Below are positions 44,401 through 54,318 of a stretch of 64,000 nt of DNA, in pieces (position 1 is the first letter of the stretch; every line of letters starts with the position of its first letter). Source of the DNA: Ectocarpus siliculosus (lineage: Eukaryota; Sar; Phaeophyceae; Ectocarpales; Ectocarpaceae); contig FN648414.1 in the NCBI GenBank assembly GCA_000310025.1, forward strand, positions 161,309 to 225,308, read 5' to 3'. Under the pieces are notes generated by a model. That model saw only the letters and a list, made by a program, of their open reading frames with translations, had not been told where the DNA came from and ran no database searches. Both the position numbers and the translations under genes were made by a program.

Positions 44401-47400
44401 CATATCTAGTGACTTGTTTTGTTTATCTCGCCTGCTAACCACGACTCCTTACCTGATGAGACGCTACCATCAATAGGCCGTGAGCCGGCAACCATACGCT
44501 CCAGCGTAACCAGCTCCATATCTAGTGACTTGTTTTGTTTATCTCGCCTGCTAACCACGACTCCTTACCTGATGAGACGCTACCATCAATAGGCCGTGAG
44601 CCGGCAACCATACGCTCCGGCGTAACCAGCTCCATATCTATTGACTTGTTTTGTTTATCTCGCCTGCTAACCACGACTCCTCACCTGATGAGACGCGACC
44701 ATCAATAGGCCGTGAGCCGGCAACCATACGCTCCAGCGTAACCAGCTCCATATCTATTGACTTGTTTTGTTTATCTCGCCGTTCCACCGATTATTCCATG
44801 CACGACGACCCGCATTCGCGCGTGCACAACCGGCCCATGTAAGATTCAGTCTGTGTCATGACGGCCGCATGCCGTTTCGCAGTCGCACCAGCGACATTCA
44901 CGCCATACATCTTGCTTTCGGCTCCTGGTAACCACGACTCGTCACCCGATTAGTCGCTACAATTGTACCATGTTCGACAATCAATCATCTCACCCTTCTC
45001 ATCCGGTCCACATTGACTTCTGGAAAACCTCGTGGGAAAAAAAAAACCATTCATCAAGTGTACACGACATGACAAGCAGCAACGACAACCGAAAGTAGAT
45101 TTGTGTTTGTCTCTGGGTTTGGACGGCGGTTTTTCACCAATCCACCACCCTTGTCTCGCGCCGACAAACACCCTAGATAATAAGTCTCGTCTTTTGATCG
45201 GGATTTATCACAACCACACCATAGTTTCTCTGACAATATGGATCGAAAAGTACAACACTTTTGCGATGCTATTGATTTCCTTTCGCATCATTGTATGCAG
45301 CTCCATGTACACCAGTACATCACTCGTGGATGACTAACAGAAGCATGCTTATCTGTGGCACCCACCACTGTCACATGTACATAGTGCCACCCCTGATCCA
45401 CACACCGGTGCGAACCATGCACCACCCAATGTCCACACACCGGTGCAAACCATGCACCACCCAATCTGACCATTGTGCTTAGGCATCGCCGGGCCTAGGC
45501 TCACGAAATGCGCGATGATAGACTGCCGAATGGGTCACGTACGCATTCTGTTTTTGGGTTGGTTTGTGTGCCGTGTGTCTTTCCACCAAATTATTTGGTT
45601 CCACCGATTTGTCCATGCACGGAATCCACATTTGGGCGCGCACAACCGGCCCCTGCCACATATGGTATGTGTCCTGACGACCTCGTATCGTCTCGCAGTC
45701 GCACCAGCGACCTACATGCCATACGCCTGGCGTGCGGTTCCTGACCATTACGGATCATCTTCAATGTCCGCCTGGGTCTACCATCAATAGGCCGTGAGCC
45801 GGCAACCATACGCTCCAGCGCAACCAGCTCTTTATCTATTGACTTCTTCCGTTGATCGTGCCGTTCCACCGATTATTCCCAGCACCGCGATCCACCGTCG
45901 CGCGTGCACAACCGGCCCATGTAAGGTTCCGTATGTGTCATGACGGCCGCACGCCGTTACACAGGCGCACCAGCGCCTACATGCCATACATCTTGCTGTT
46001 GGCTCCTGATCACCACGACTCATCACATGACGAGACGCCACCATCAATAGGCCGCGAGCCGGCACCATACGCTCCAGCGCAACCAGCTCCATATCTATTG
46101 ATTTTTCTTTGTTTATCGTGCCGTTCCACCGATTATTCCACGCACGACTACCCACATTCGTGCGTGCCCAACCGGCCCATGCAAAATTCAGTATGTGCCA
46201 TGACGGCCTCATGCCGTCCACATTCGCACCAGCAACCTACATGCCATACATCTTGCTTTCGGCCCCTGATAACTACGACCCATCATCGATTAGTCGTTAT
46301 CATGCCCAACGATCGGTCATCGTACTCTTCTCATCCGGTCCACATTGACTTCTGGAAAACCTCGTGGGAAAAAAAAACCGTCCATCAAGTGTACACGACA
46401 TGACAAGCAGCAATAACAACCGAAAATAGATTTGTTTTTGTGTGTGGGTTTGGCACTGGGTTTGGACGGCAGTTTTGTTTGTCACCAATCCACCACCCTT
46501 GTCGCACTGCGACAAACACCCCAGACGATGTGTCTCGTCTCGCGATCAGTATTTCTGATAATCACACCATAGTGTCTCTGACACTACGGACCGGAAAGCA
46601 CAACGCGTTTTCGATGCGGTCCTGGCTTTCGCATCTTTCTCATAGTCGATGCGTTGAAGTTTAAAAATTGGGACCGCAGTCACATCATAACCGCACGCAG
46701 CACCCCGAATTCCACCTTCGGCACGGTGCCCTGTCATGCGACACCCATAGCCGGCCGCGGCGCCTCTCCCGCGCAACCAGCACACGCACCGCGGCCACCT
46801 AACCACATTGTCGGTGAGACATAATATATGCTGTATGCGTACATAGGAACGCGAACACGCGCTCGTACCGCTCTATGTGACCATCACTCAGCACACCAGA
46901 AGTGATCGGGTGCTTCGGACATGCTCGATGATATCTGCTGTCGCATGATGCAAACTCGGCCGGTACCCCGCGCAAGCGAACGACAGGCATCGAGGGAGTC
47001 GCGGCGCCTACCGCATGCACACCCGCGCACACACCGCAGTCACACCAGTAACCGGTGGCTTCTTTCGGACGCGCTTTCCGAACACGCCCAACAGCAGTCA
47101 ACAACATCGATACAGCATGCCCACACCCGCCCGCCACTTCACATATGGCACGTGAATCCTTACAGCCTCGGCCCCCGTGTGCCGTATACAATAACAACAT
47201 TTGTCATTGTGTGCACTAACTGCTGTCTGCGAAAGCCAGCTCTCGCTGTGATGCTGCTGGGATAACACGCCACATCGCAGTCAGTCGCACGTACCAAGCG
47301 AAGTCGATGTGTTCCAGGCTCGACGTAGCGACTCCTCCCGCCCAGCGGTAGTGGCCTCCGCCCCGTCGGAAAAGACGACAACACTAGCTCCCGCAACAGA

Positions 47401-50400
47401 ATGTCCTAAACCAGCAGCTGGCAGAGTGTTGTCCAATCGTACGTCTAGCAGTCCCTGTGCTCCAGCACTGCTGATGCTCCAACGTGATCGGGCGCAAACG
47501 GAATGTCCTGCGGGCAGCTGCCTTATCTCGGTGCGCATGCCTCCTCTCCTGCAAGCACGCAGACATGCTCTTTGCCATATAATATAAATGCCCACTCCTT
47601 CTACCAACTCCAATAAACACCAATTTCAGACTCCTTCCCCCTTTGGTAGGATCCATCTGAAATATTCGCTTTTTTTGCGGTGACCATGAATGGTGGTCGA
47701 GTAGATTATGTTGTGCAGGGTCGAGAACCTTCACTCCGCGCAAAGGGGGATGATCGTACCACGTTGTGTTAAATTGGTCAAGCATTCTCGAGGCAGTTGC
47801 ACAGCGCTTCCAACTGTCTCTGGAAGTGAAAGCACCAGAAAATTAATTAAGTCATACGCAGCTGTCATCCGTAAGCAAGGAAGTAAGCACAAGATGCCGA
47901 ACACCCTTAGCAGGATGCAGCGCACCCTTCATGCGACTCGCCGAATACCTCACGGCGTGTCGCGCTTGGTGATGTGAGAGCCTGGTCCGGTGAGAACCCG
48001 GCGTGCTCCGTCCCGGCTTTGTAAGGATGCGAGGGCAATGTTCTAAAGACTACGGCATGCACGACTATGAGTACACCCCCCCCCCCCGTCCCTGCTCATC
48101 CGGTGTGTGTCTCGCTGTTGTGGTTGCTGCCGCCTTAGGTGGTGCCGACTGTGGCCCCTTGTAGCTGTGTTGGGCATCCCTGGAGGGCTCGCGTCCAGCG
48201 ATTGGTCCTGGCCGACAATTTCAGCAATTTCATCGTGACGGTGCTGGTCGTGAACACCGTCGTCCTCGCCGTCGGTAAGGGGAGACAACATTTGATATTG
48301 TGCAGTCTCAAGTGTGCGAATGCCGTATGTGAGTGACCGTTGTGCATCGTACGTCCAACACACGGCGTGGACTGCCGTTGAAATACCGACCCTAGACCAC
48401 GTTGTGCTATTGTTCTGTGGCGATGGTTCTCCACGAGCCTTTCACACTTCCACTGGCTCCATTTGTAGAAAACGTACCAAGAGCGAGGTGAGCGCGGACG
48501 GGGTTGTTATTGTATAACAGGAGGGGGCTTTCACTGAGGAAAATCGAACCGTAACGCAAACGCCCACGAGCAGATCACGCGGACGCGCCGGACTGGCAAC
48601 TGACTGCCCAAGACATCTTCAACCACACCTTCGCCTCGATCTTTGTGGTGGAAACGTGCCTGATGTTGTTCGGCCTCGGATTCCGGTGCTACTTCTCCAC
48701 GGGACGACAGATATTCGAATTCGTCGTGACCATGGCCTCGCTGATCGACCTCGTTATGAACCTCAGTGGTGCCTGTTCGGGGTGAGTTTATTCCCCGCAA
48801 TGACTGGGCTGCTGGTGGCAGAAGTCAAACATTGTGACCCGAGTGTTTGTCGGCTCTTTGACTGGACTCTTGTGTGGAACCTGGTGGCCGTGGGCTTTCG
48901 GGGGTTGTTTCCCCTGTCGGCGCCATGCGAGTGACCCTCGTCATTGGCCTGGCGACTTCCACAGTCACCCCAAAAATGCTACATTCTTCGGTGTGTTGAC
49001 GACTTTTGTGCGAAGGAACTGGCGCTTCGTGATTCATGCATTGGTCAATAAAACCAGCTGGTTGTGTTGCGGTGAAAGTAGTGCCACGCCAGCCAAGACA
49101 CCCCGTACCTGATCTAACTTCAATTGTGCCGGCGGATCGTGTCACGGGCTTGGCCATTCACACCCCAGGGTCCGACAGCTTCGAGCAGAACAAAAGCTGT
49201 CGCCATCAAGGGCTGTCCTCCTCCCCGTTATTTTCCTTCCTTCTTTTTGCCGAGAACACCAGTATCAATATGTACATATGCTGACAGAGGCCCTTTCGTG
49301 GTGCCGTGCCTCTCCCGTCGTTATCCTTGAAACGAAAAGCCATGACATCGTCGTCCTCACCCTGGTTCGGTCCCTGCGAGTGGTGCGAGTCATTCGGCTG
49401 GCGACGCATATTCCGGGTTTCGACCAAATCTTGGCGGCGTGCACGTACCCCGCGCGAGTGCTGCTCAACGTTTTCGTGCTGCTGGGAATCGGAGTGTACG
49501 TCTTCGCCAACATTGGGGTGGCTCTGTTCTCGGACGTCGAGATAGAGGTAAAACATTTTGTGTTTGTCCGAGCAACCGGGGTTCTTGGTGCACACGGAAT
49601 AATTCCTGTGTGCCACGGTTTACGTCGAAAAACCTGCGGTTGATGGAATCGCCTCTGGGTGCAGGCAATGGGCAGGATCAGCATTGGGCATGAAAGTTTG
49701 GGCAGGTGGGTACAACGAAATTGCCGGTGGAAACACCAACAAATGCAACAACCACATGGTAAAGAGGGCGATTGAACAACTCGGAGTCGATTCACGGACG
49801 ACGAAAGGTGGTGTCTTTCGTGGTCCACTCCTTTCGAGGTTGAAAACCTCAAAAGTCGGGTGGAAAGCCGCTCAAGCTATTTGTAAACCTGCCACGCCCT
49901 GCCCATGCAACATAAAGCGACCCTGGTTCCACTAGCGTGGCTTGAGGAGAGAGACTAGCCGTGTCTAGAACCAGAGACACGAAGGTCAATGGAATAGATC
50001 TGACACCTCCAAGTCCAGTTTCGAACGTGCCGATGTCTCTCACGGGATCCTCCATTGCTTTGCGGGCACTACAGTATATACTTTGACATTTTCCTGACGG
50101 CGCCACCCCTGCTGGCCTGCCCCACGCTGCCCGAAACACGCCGCATCGCTTCGTGTATACCTGCAGAAAACGACAATGAACCTGTATCAGGACTTCTCGT
50201 CAGTTTCGCATGCTATGGAGCTGCTGTTCATTGTGGCTACGGGAGAGGCGTGGGCGGAGTACGCTTCGAAAGTGGCCGAGAGAGCGGATCAGCCAGACGC
50301 TGTGGTCTTCGGGTTCTTCGTCACTTTTGTCGTGTAAGTCAAAGATGATTGTGCCCGCAAATCGGGATCTGATCTTGCGTGCGATCTGCTGGCGTCGGCG

Positions 50401-53400
50401 TCATACGCGTGCTTGCCCAGGACAACCATGCCCCGTGTGTATCACGTTCGTCTGCCGTGACAAACCTTGTTTTAAAGGTCGGCTATGAAAGATCTCGATT
50501 GTCTATCTCTGTCGTCTGGCCTAGCGCAAGTTGTCTGTGTAGGCTTTGCCTGACTTTTCGTCTTTGTCATCTTGTGGTTCGTGAAGACGTTACGGACGGT
50601 ATATTCTAAAGTGTATCGCCAAGTACACGTCCGTACCAAGAGTGCGGACTAGAAAACGGTGAAAACATCGTCCTTTTGCTACAAAAGCGAAAACCTCTGA
50701 TGCCCTTCTCCTTTTCCCGTTTCTGTTTTTTCTCGTGGTGACTCGGTTAATTCTGTTCCTCTCTTGGCCACCCCGTCGATGGTTCGGCTGGGGGGCGCAG
50801 CATCATGCAGTTCATCCTGACTAACCTTTTCATCATGGTGATTGTCGAAACGTTCGAGGTGAGCACGATGCAACGTGCGTTACTGTAGCAAGTAAAGGCA
50901 CAGAGCTCTTCACGATATTTTATGTTAAGATACACGTGCTGTGCAGTAGTCCTGCCATCTACAACGACTTCACAAGCAGCGCGACAGATTCCCTGTCGGT
51001 ATGGGTCTATCGTGTAGTTGCCCCCTGGCATGTCCCGTAACTGCTGTTTCCCACACACCCACATAAGAAACCAGACCCTCCACAGAATACGACACGCCGG
51101 TGATAATATTGGGGGTTTCTGACAAACCATCGATTTATCACCGGGGGTATATAAGACAACACACCCCTGAGGTTACGCCGCATACATTCATGGGGCTCCT
51201 CCTTCTATCTCCGGGGTGATACAACATCTGCCCCGTGGACATGTGGGCATCTCACACACACAACATCTGCGTAACTCTCTTTTGGTCGTACCCAGTAGCA
51301 AAGTATGCAGGAGGCTACTTTTTTGTGTGAGGGGGCAGGACGGATGGCGCACTCTGTGGCCAACGAGTTATTATGTGCTCAAGAGTTGTCACCTCCGCTG
51401 AGCTCCTGTGTTTTACCACATTCCGCAGAACCACAAGTCATGAAGTGTTCGCACAGGCATTGCTATCACCCCCCCGCAATACGCACCAAGTGTGCGGCAG
51501 CAGCGGTTCAACTCCACAAGAAGTGTTATCACATCTCCTTTTTATCACACACACCCATTATCACCCCCCCAAACATACCCTGTGGGTATTCCGACGTGCC
51601 ATCACACCCCCTTTTTGTCAACCCCCCTCATTTACCACACCCTGTGCGTGTTCGGACGTGCTATCACACACGCCGGTTTATCACACCCCCTTAGGGGCCC
51701 CTGCGAGCTGCACTTTATCACCCGGGTTACACGAGATACCACACCCCCCACAGGATACCACACCCGGTGATAATATTTTTAAAGCCCAAAATGATATCAC
51801 CGGGGTGTGTTATCTTGTGTCGCCTACGATACTTGCAAACCGTCCAGCTAGTAGAGTTTATACATCCTGGAAACCTAGCTGTTGCAGCCTCAATCACGAG
51901 GCTAACGGAGGAAGCTTCTGAAAACCGAACATTTCGACTTGTGAACGACACGACTCCTCCCCCGCTCGCCACCAACCGCTCTGACACGCATTCCTACTGG
52001 CGTTCTAGACTCTGAACGCGATGGAAAGGCAGGACCTTGAGGACGCGATACCGTGTTTCCAGGAGACATGGACAACATTTGACCCGAAAGGCAGCGGGAA
52101 ACTCCCACCTAAGCACCTCTTCACGGTAAGAAACTAGTGATCAATTTAACACATATAAGAGCAGGAGATACTCGAAGCCAGTTCGCTATTGTTGTTCCTG
52201 CTGTTTGAAGTACAGGGCCGAGAAATGCAATTTCGAGGGATTGGGTTCTTGAGATCGTATGGCAACATACCAGAGACTGGCGGTTGAAATCATCGGCTTT
52301 GCAACGAAAAGCACTGCCCCAAAACTCTTTCGTTGGTATACTTCATTAGGCGAGAACGTTTGTTTGCGAATGAGTGGGCGTCGGTAGACTTTTTTTTTTC
52401 TTTTTTTCTCTCCCATTGTTGGACTCTGTCGTCTGCCCCTCTGGCCCCCATCCTCCACTTCTACTAGCTAGACGACCCAACCGGGGTCACATAGGAGGGG
52501 GGGGCTGGGCCCCCTCCTGCGGTTCCTGCCTGAGATATTTTTATCGCGAGAAGGGTACAGCAATCCCTTCCCTCGCGACTATGAAGTCTATCAAGTTTAC
52601 TAACAACGAGCTTTGCAGCGCGTCGCTTCCAAGTTAGACCAGGATCTATTTAGTGAGAAAAAACTCACTCTGCCGGGTAGACTGTATGGTCCTGAAGAAC
52701 AAAGAAATGGGTTCAACGAAGAAAAGAGGAGTCGGGGATACCTGTACACACGTGTGTAACCGGTGAAACAACCCAGAGCGGGCATTTCCTTGCAACGAGC
52801 GACACTACGCGTCCGTGTGAAAGATCAGGCGCTTTTGATATATGCACACTTTATTCAATGGGACTGTCCAGATGGATTTATCGATAAACACAATCGGCTT
52901 CAAGCGACTGTGGCGGCAACTAATAGTTGTGTATGACTGATTCTATGCTCGCGCATCCCCTCTTTTCAATCACCATGAAATTGCAGTTTTTGCTAGAGCT
53001 GCAAAAGCCTTTAGGTGCGGCAGGCAACCACGCCCTGGCCGGCAGATACGCTACAATGCTTAAATCGGCGCCAGGATTTGACTACAGCTTTGCGAAGGCG
53101 AGTGCTCTCCTTGAACCATTCTCTCATAATGATTTTGTTGTGGAAGTCTTGTTCCGTGAGCAACAAACCCCGTATACTCGGCGTCTTCTTTGCTGCGGTG
53201 ACCCAGTCTGATGTCCGTGGTACCTGACATGGAATCTTGAGAATGGTTCAGAAAACGAGTGAAGCACGCGCGTTATTTGGCAGAAAGCCAGAGTCGTGGT
53301 CAAGGAAGCATCGGCTTACCGAACATCAATACTTGAAGATCGTCAGAGACAGATTTGACCGGGATCTTTTGACACTACGAAGACATGATCATGGTGGTGT

Positions 53401-54318
53401 CGCGGCTCCTTCATTTGAAGAGCCACGACAACTGCCGTAGTACTTGGGCTCTAGGAACTGATGTAGTACCACCCACTTAATTTACGTGTTCCGGCCTTCC
53501 AGATCTTAGCGGGGCTCGGCGCGGCCCTGCTCTCCGACGAGAACCACGCGCACGCAAAGACCGGCGGCTACCGGCCGGTCAACCTGAAGAAGATTATGGC
53601 CACCCTCGTGGTGCAGAGGGCCCTCAAGCGCAACATGATGCAGAAACGAGGGAAGTTCAGCCTCGCCGACATTGTTCTCGCGGCTGAGGACCGGGCGGGG
53701 ACCCGTCGCGCGTCGAGAACCAATCAACAACTGCCCGATAGTGACGGAATACACAACTACCTAGGTGACGCCCGGCGATTGTCGTCAACGGCGCAATTGT
53801 CAACCACGGGACAGGGAGGTCTCGAAGGGTACCAGAAGCAGGGGGCGTTGGCAAGGGGGAGAGCCGGGTCGATCGTCCTCCCGCCGGATGCACACGAAAG
53901 CAAGTGGCTCATGCAGCGGTTCTTGACGGACTTGCAGCGGAACAACGACAGAAATGGGCAGGAAGATTTCACGCCGAGGAATCGTAGAGGTTCTTCGTCT
54001 GTTGCCGGTGCCGTTCAAGATAACAGTGATGAAGCACGAGCGACTGCTGCTAGAGGGATGGCTCTGCACCTGCTTGGCTCGCGCCGTGGAAGCGGGTCTT
54101 CAGAGGCTAAAACGGAGATTGGATCTCCCGCCGCAAGAGACCCGCAAACAAAACCGGGCGGTTTCGATGCCGACGGCCACTGTCTGGAAGATGGAATTCG
54201 CATTGTGGGACGGGGAACCGGCGGGTTGGAAGAGGAAGAGAATCCGGGAAATTTGGATGGGGTTCCGGAGACTTCGCTGGTGTCGTGGCTGAGAGACCGT
54301 AGGAGCGTAGACCTATAA
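22318..54318 (+). CDS. Four-domain voltage-gated cation (Cav-type) channel alpha subunit
   Basis: Thirty-two exons: 22318-22575, 23150-23290, 23854-23958, 24322-24430, 24761-24906, 25615-25731, 26244-26414, 26664-26882, 27466-27594, 28249-28424, 28862-28937, 29737-29814, 30022-30225, 30897-31007, 31717-31897, 32628-34507, 34884-35008, 35497-35592, 36218-36422, 36960-37040, 37345-37472, 38020-38166, 38642-38774, 39242-39421, 48139-48274, 48574-48781, 49340-49547, 50167-50333, 50801-50858, 52033-52125, 52987-53014, 53510-54318. They sum to 6903 nt, i.e. 2300 residues plus stop, with all phases matching. Four repeats of S1-S6 are present, each with a basic S4 and a P-loop, then an EF-hand-like and IQ-like C-terminus as in Cav channels. 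Role: depolarisation-gated calcium (or mixed cation) entry across a membrane. Filter residues are E288, D651, D1648 and E1943. The start codon is the least certain point; exon 16 has an alternative acceptor giving 32649. Confidence 0.88.
22576..23149 (+). repeat. Channel intron 1 with 19-bp tandem repeat
   Basis: About three copies of GGTACATGAACTCTTCCCG at 22711-22766. The remainder of the intron has no recognised feature. Confidence 0.8.
26664..27594 (+). CDS. Channel I-II linker exons 8-9
   Basis: Exon 8 (26664-26882) encodes a basic start (RQVEARGRAKKGKG) followed by an amphipathic Gly/Ala/Val repeat (AEGVKGVVTKGGAEVGGAIARGG) with an 11-residue-like rhythm resembling lipid-surface helices. 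Exon 9 (27466-27594) leads into domain II. Both are phase 0 at each end. Confidence 0.7.
26883..32627 (+). other. Channel introns 8-15, no elements recognised
   Basis: The introns between the listed exons are 0.2-0.8 kb each (for example 27595-28248, 28938-29736, 30226-30896, 31008-31716, 31898-32627). I see no repeats, RNA genes or nested reading frames in them. Confidence 0.45.
28249..31897 (+). CDS. Channel domain II (exons 10-15)
   Basis: Exon 10: S1-S2 (AYHWAIILNVVVIGM, TIIFTVEVVLKNVALG). Exon 11: S3 (RWNRFDFFVSM). Exon 12: S4 (LRLLNVLRVFRILRMRRLKR). Exon 13: S5 and the start of the P-loop (TRFDTFFWSF). Exon 14: filter AGDSW (Asp codon at 30918) and the start of S6. Exon 15: end of S6 and a charged cytoplasmic helix. 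Exon 10 is best ended at a GC donor (CAG|GCGAGT), which gives the expected YFKSRWNRFDF join. Confidence 0.87.
32628..34507 (+). CDS. Channel II-III linker exon with tandem 90-residue repeat
   Basis: A single 1.88-kb exon, unusually long for this gene. It is highly charged, without hydrophobic segments, and enters in phase 1 and leaves in phase 0 as its neighbours require. It contains four to five copies of a motif of the form (L)MTPPxEFDxVWGxSWERQxKGKKS, at nucleotides about 33161, 33427, 33697, 33967 and 34231, a period near 270 nt. The sequence between motifs also repeats (GNRLLVAGEALEHDEHP). Confidence 0.82.
34884..39421 (+). CDS. Channel domain III (exons 17-24)
   Basis: Exon 17 is a pre-S1 cytoplasmic helix. 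Exon 18 starts S1 (FETVMLGFVLGS), joined in phase to exon 19, which completes S1 and carries S2 and S3 (VLFDVYLVVSHG). Exon 20 (36960-37040) has S4: NRAQKVVKSARPLRIIHRVK, with basic residues at every third position. Exon 21: S5 (LLLGYSMVGVEVFGGLFYS). Exon 22: turret with two Cys. Exon 23: filter TLDGW (Asp codon at 38700). Exon 24: S6 (FWYFFGGILVFGFYITNLFV) and a coiled cytoplasmic end. Confidence 0.86.
35009..38641 (+). other. Channel introns 17-22, no elements recognised
   Basis: Gene-free stretches 35009-35496, 35593-36217, 36423-36959, 37041-37344, 37473-38019 and 38167-38641 appear to be ordinary intron sequence. Confidence 0.45.
39836..40120 (+). repeat. Repeat family A, left part, interrupted at 40120
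   Basis: Opens with the terminal box (CAATGG.CCAACGACTACGGCATGC) and a C-run, then a partial internal duplication (GGGTTTTCGTCGCTTGGCA occurs twice). It ends exactly where the 301-bp repeat starts. Confidence 0.75.
40119..40419 (+). repeat. 301-bp direct repeat, copy 1
   Basis: Nearly identical to 47372-47672 (offset 7253; one substitution noticed). It holds a TATA-like ATATAATATAAAT and an AATAAA 30-40 bases further on, an arrangement seen in long terminal repeats, but does not have TG..CA ends. Confidence 0.85.
40796..41496 (-). pseudogene. DIRS-type tyrosine recombinase, broken
   Basis: The minus strand encodes the C-terminal catalytic region with GLHSLRIGAATTLAAGG (the H-x-x-R box of tyrosine recombinases). 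An upstream N-terminal piece in another frame contains ISGKLAAVQYFHR. The frame changes near 41300, so the gene is not intact. In DIRS/Ngaro retroelements this enzyme replaces the DDE integrase. Confidence 0.75.
41582..42433 (-). pseudogene. DIRS-type reverse transcriptase / RNase H fragment
   Basis: A 283-codon open frame with LCVLGWDIDTVAMTISVPAD, LRATIREWPPKRHC and GVIGSLLHICEVVRPGK. This is the thumb/RNase H border typical of DIRS and Ty3-like elements. The palm with the YxDD box is absent, so it is 5'-truncated. It lies directly upstream of the recombinase in the element's sense direction. Confidence 0.7.
42261..42728 (-). pseudogene. Possible gag-like fragment of the same element
   Basis: An open frame with a charged helical start (EYQAERQDSANERAIISASV, MAARFEEALAAVRARSDG) and an Ala/Gly-rich tail. 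Position and composition suit a DIRS gag, but no diagnostic motif is present. Confidence 0.4.
42850..43640. other. Element interior without coding signal
   Basis: Between the gag-like fragment and the tandem array. No recognisable frame; CACCAGTACATG-like segments recur here and at 45310. Confidence 0.4.
43640..46300 (+). repeat. Tandem repeats with 116-bp and longer units
   Basis: GGCCGTGAGCCGGCAAC recurs at about 43932, 44111, 44360, 44476, 44592, 44708 and 45788, with a variant at about 46050. The block 44360-44820 is a clean 116-bp array; other spacings (about 180-250 bp) contain an extra module with GCAGTCGCACCAGCGACCTA. Frames inside are by-products of the repeat. Confidence 0.82.
44995..46625 (+). 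repeat. About 290-bp direct duplication (44995-45285 and 46325-46622)
   Basis: Both segments start CTTCTCATCCGGTCCACATT and share GACTTCTGGAAAACCTCGTG, ACGACATGACAAGCAGCAA and CACACCATAG. Divergence is visible and one copy has a short insertion. Part of the repetitive interior of intron 24. Confidence 0.75.
46626..47371. other. Element interior right of the tandem array
   Basis: CA- and GC-rich sequence up to the second 301-bp repeat. No gene seen. Confidence 0.4.
47372..47672 (+). repeat. 301-bp direct repeat, copy 2
   Basis: Second copy of the repeat at 40119-40419, in the same orientation, followed directly by family A sequence. Confidence 0.85.
47673..48092 (+). repeat. Repeat family A, right part
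   Basis: Matches 980-1340 and ends in GGATGCGAGGGCAATG..CTACGGCATGCACGACTATG, GAGTAC and a C-run, 46 nt before the acceptor of channel exon 25. Confidence 0.78.
48139..50858 (+). CDS. Channel domain IV (exons 25-29)
   Basis: Exon 25: S1 (NFSNFIVTVLVVNTVVLAV). Exon 26: S2-S3 (FASIFVVETCLMLFGLGF, EFVVTMASLIDLVMNLSG). Exon 27: S4-S5 (LVRSLRVVRVIRLATHIPGF, then VFVLLGIGVYVFANIGVALF). Exon 28: P-loop with the classic calcium-channel filter ATGEAW (Glu codon at 50245). Exon 29: S6 ending NLFIMVIVETFE, close to the Cav consensus. Confidence 0.88.
50859..52032 (+). repeat. Channel intron 29 with recurring TATCACnCCCC motif
   Basis: From about 51100 to 51830 the string TATCAC followed by (A)CCCC or CGGGG recurs about ten times, in both orientations (GGTGATAA). 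Two longer related blocks (GGTGATAATATT) lie at about 51101 and 51767. Confidence 0.6.
52033..54318 (+). CDS. Channel C-terminus: EF-hand-like segment, IQ-like helix and tail (exons 30-32)
   Basis: Exon 30 reads FQETWTTFDPKGSGKLPPKH, matching the EF-hand-like segment after IVS6 in Cav channels. Exon 31 is only 28 nt and gives FLLELQKPL, the expected hydrophobic turn. Exon 32 continues GLGAALLSDE, then LVVQRALKRNMMQKRG, an IQ-like helix with a degenerate consensus, a possible calmodulin site by analogy. The last about 200 residues are polar and low complexity. The stop is at 54316-54318. Confidence 0.78.
52440..52600 (-). mobile_element. SINE-like fragment, copy 3
   Basis: The minus strand shares the body of the 9195-9445 element: CTTCTCGCGATAA, ACCGCAGGAGG and TGTGACCCCGG. 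It lies in channel intron 30 (52126-52986). Confidence 0.6.

Larger units (their letters stand above)
39422..48138 (+). other. 8.7-kb channel intron 24 filled with mobile DNA
   Basis: By far the largest intron of the gene. It contains family A left part (39836-40120), a 301-bp direct repeat, a decayed tyrosine-recombinase retroelement on the minus strand, a 116-bp tandem array with larger duplications, the second 301-bp repeat and family A right part (47673-48092). Splice phase 0 is kept across it. Confidence 0.8.

Noticed and set aside
43989-44476. Series of similar frames containing PATYMPY
   Set aside because: Translations of the tandem array units; stops and frame shifts vary between units.
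42858-46221. CRISPR-like look of regularly spaced repeats
   Set aside because: Units are over 100 bp with no short repeat/spacer pattern, in a eukaryotic transposon context.
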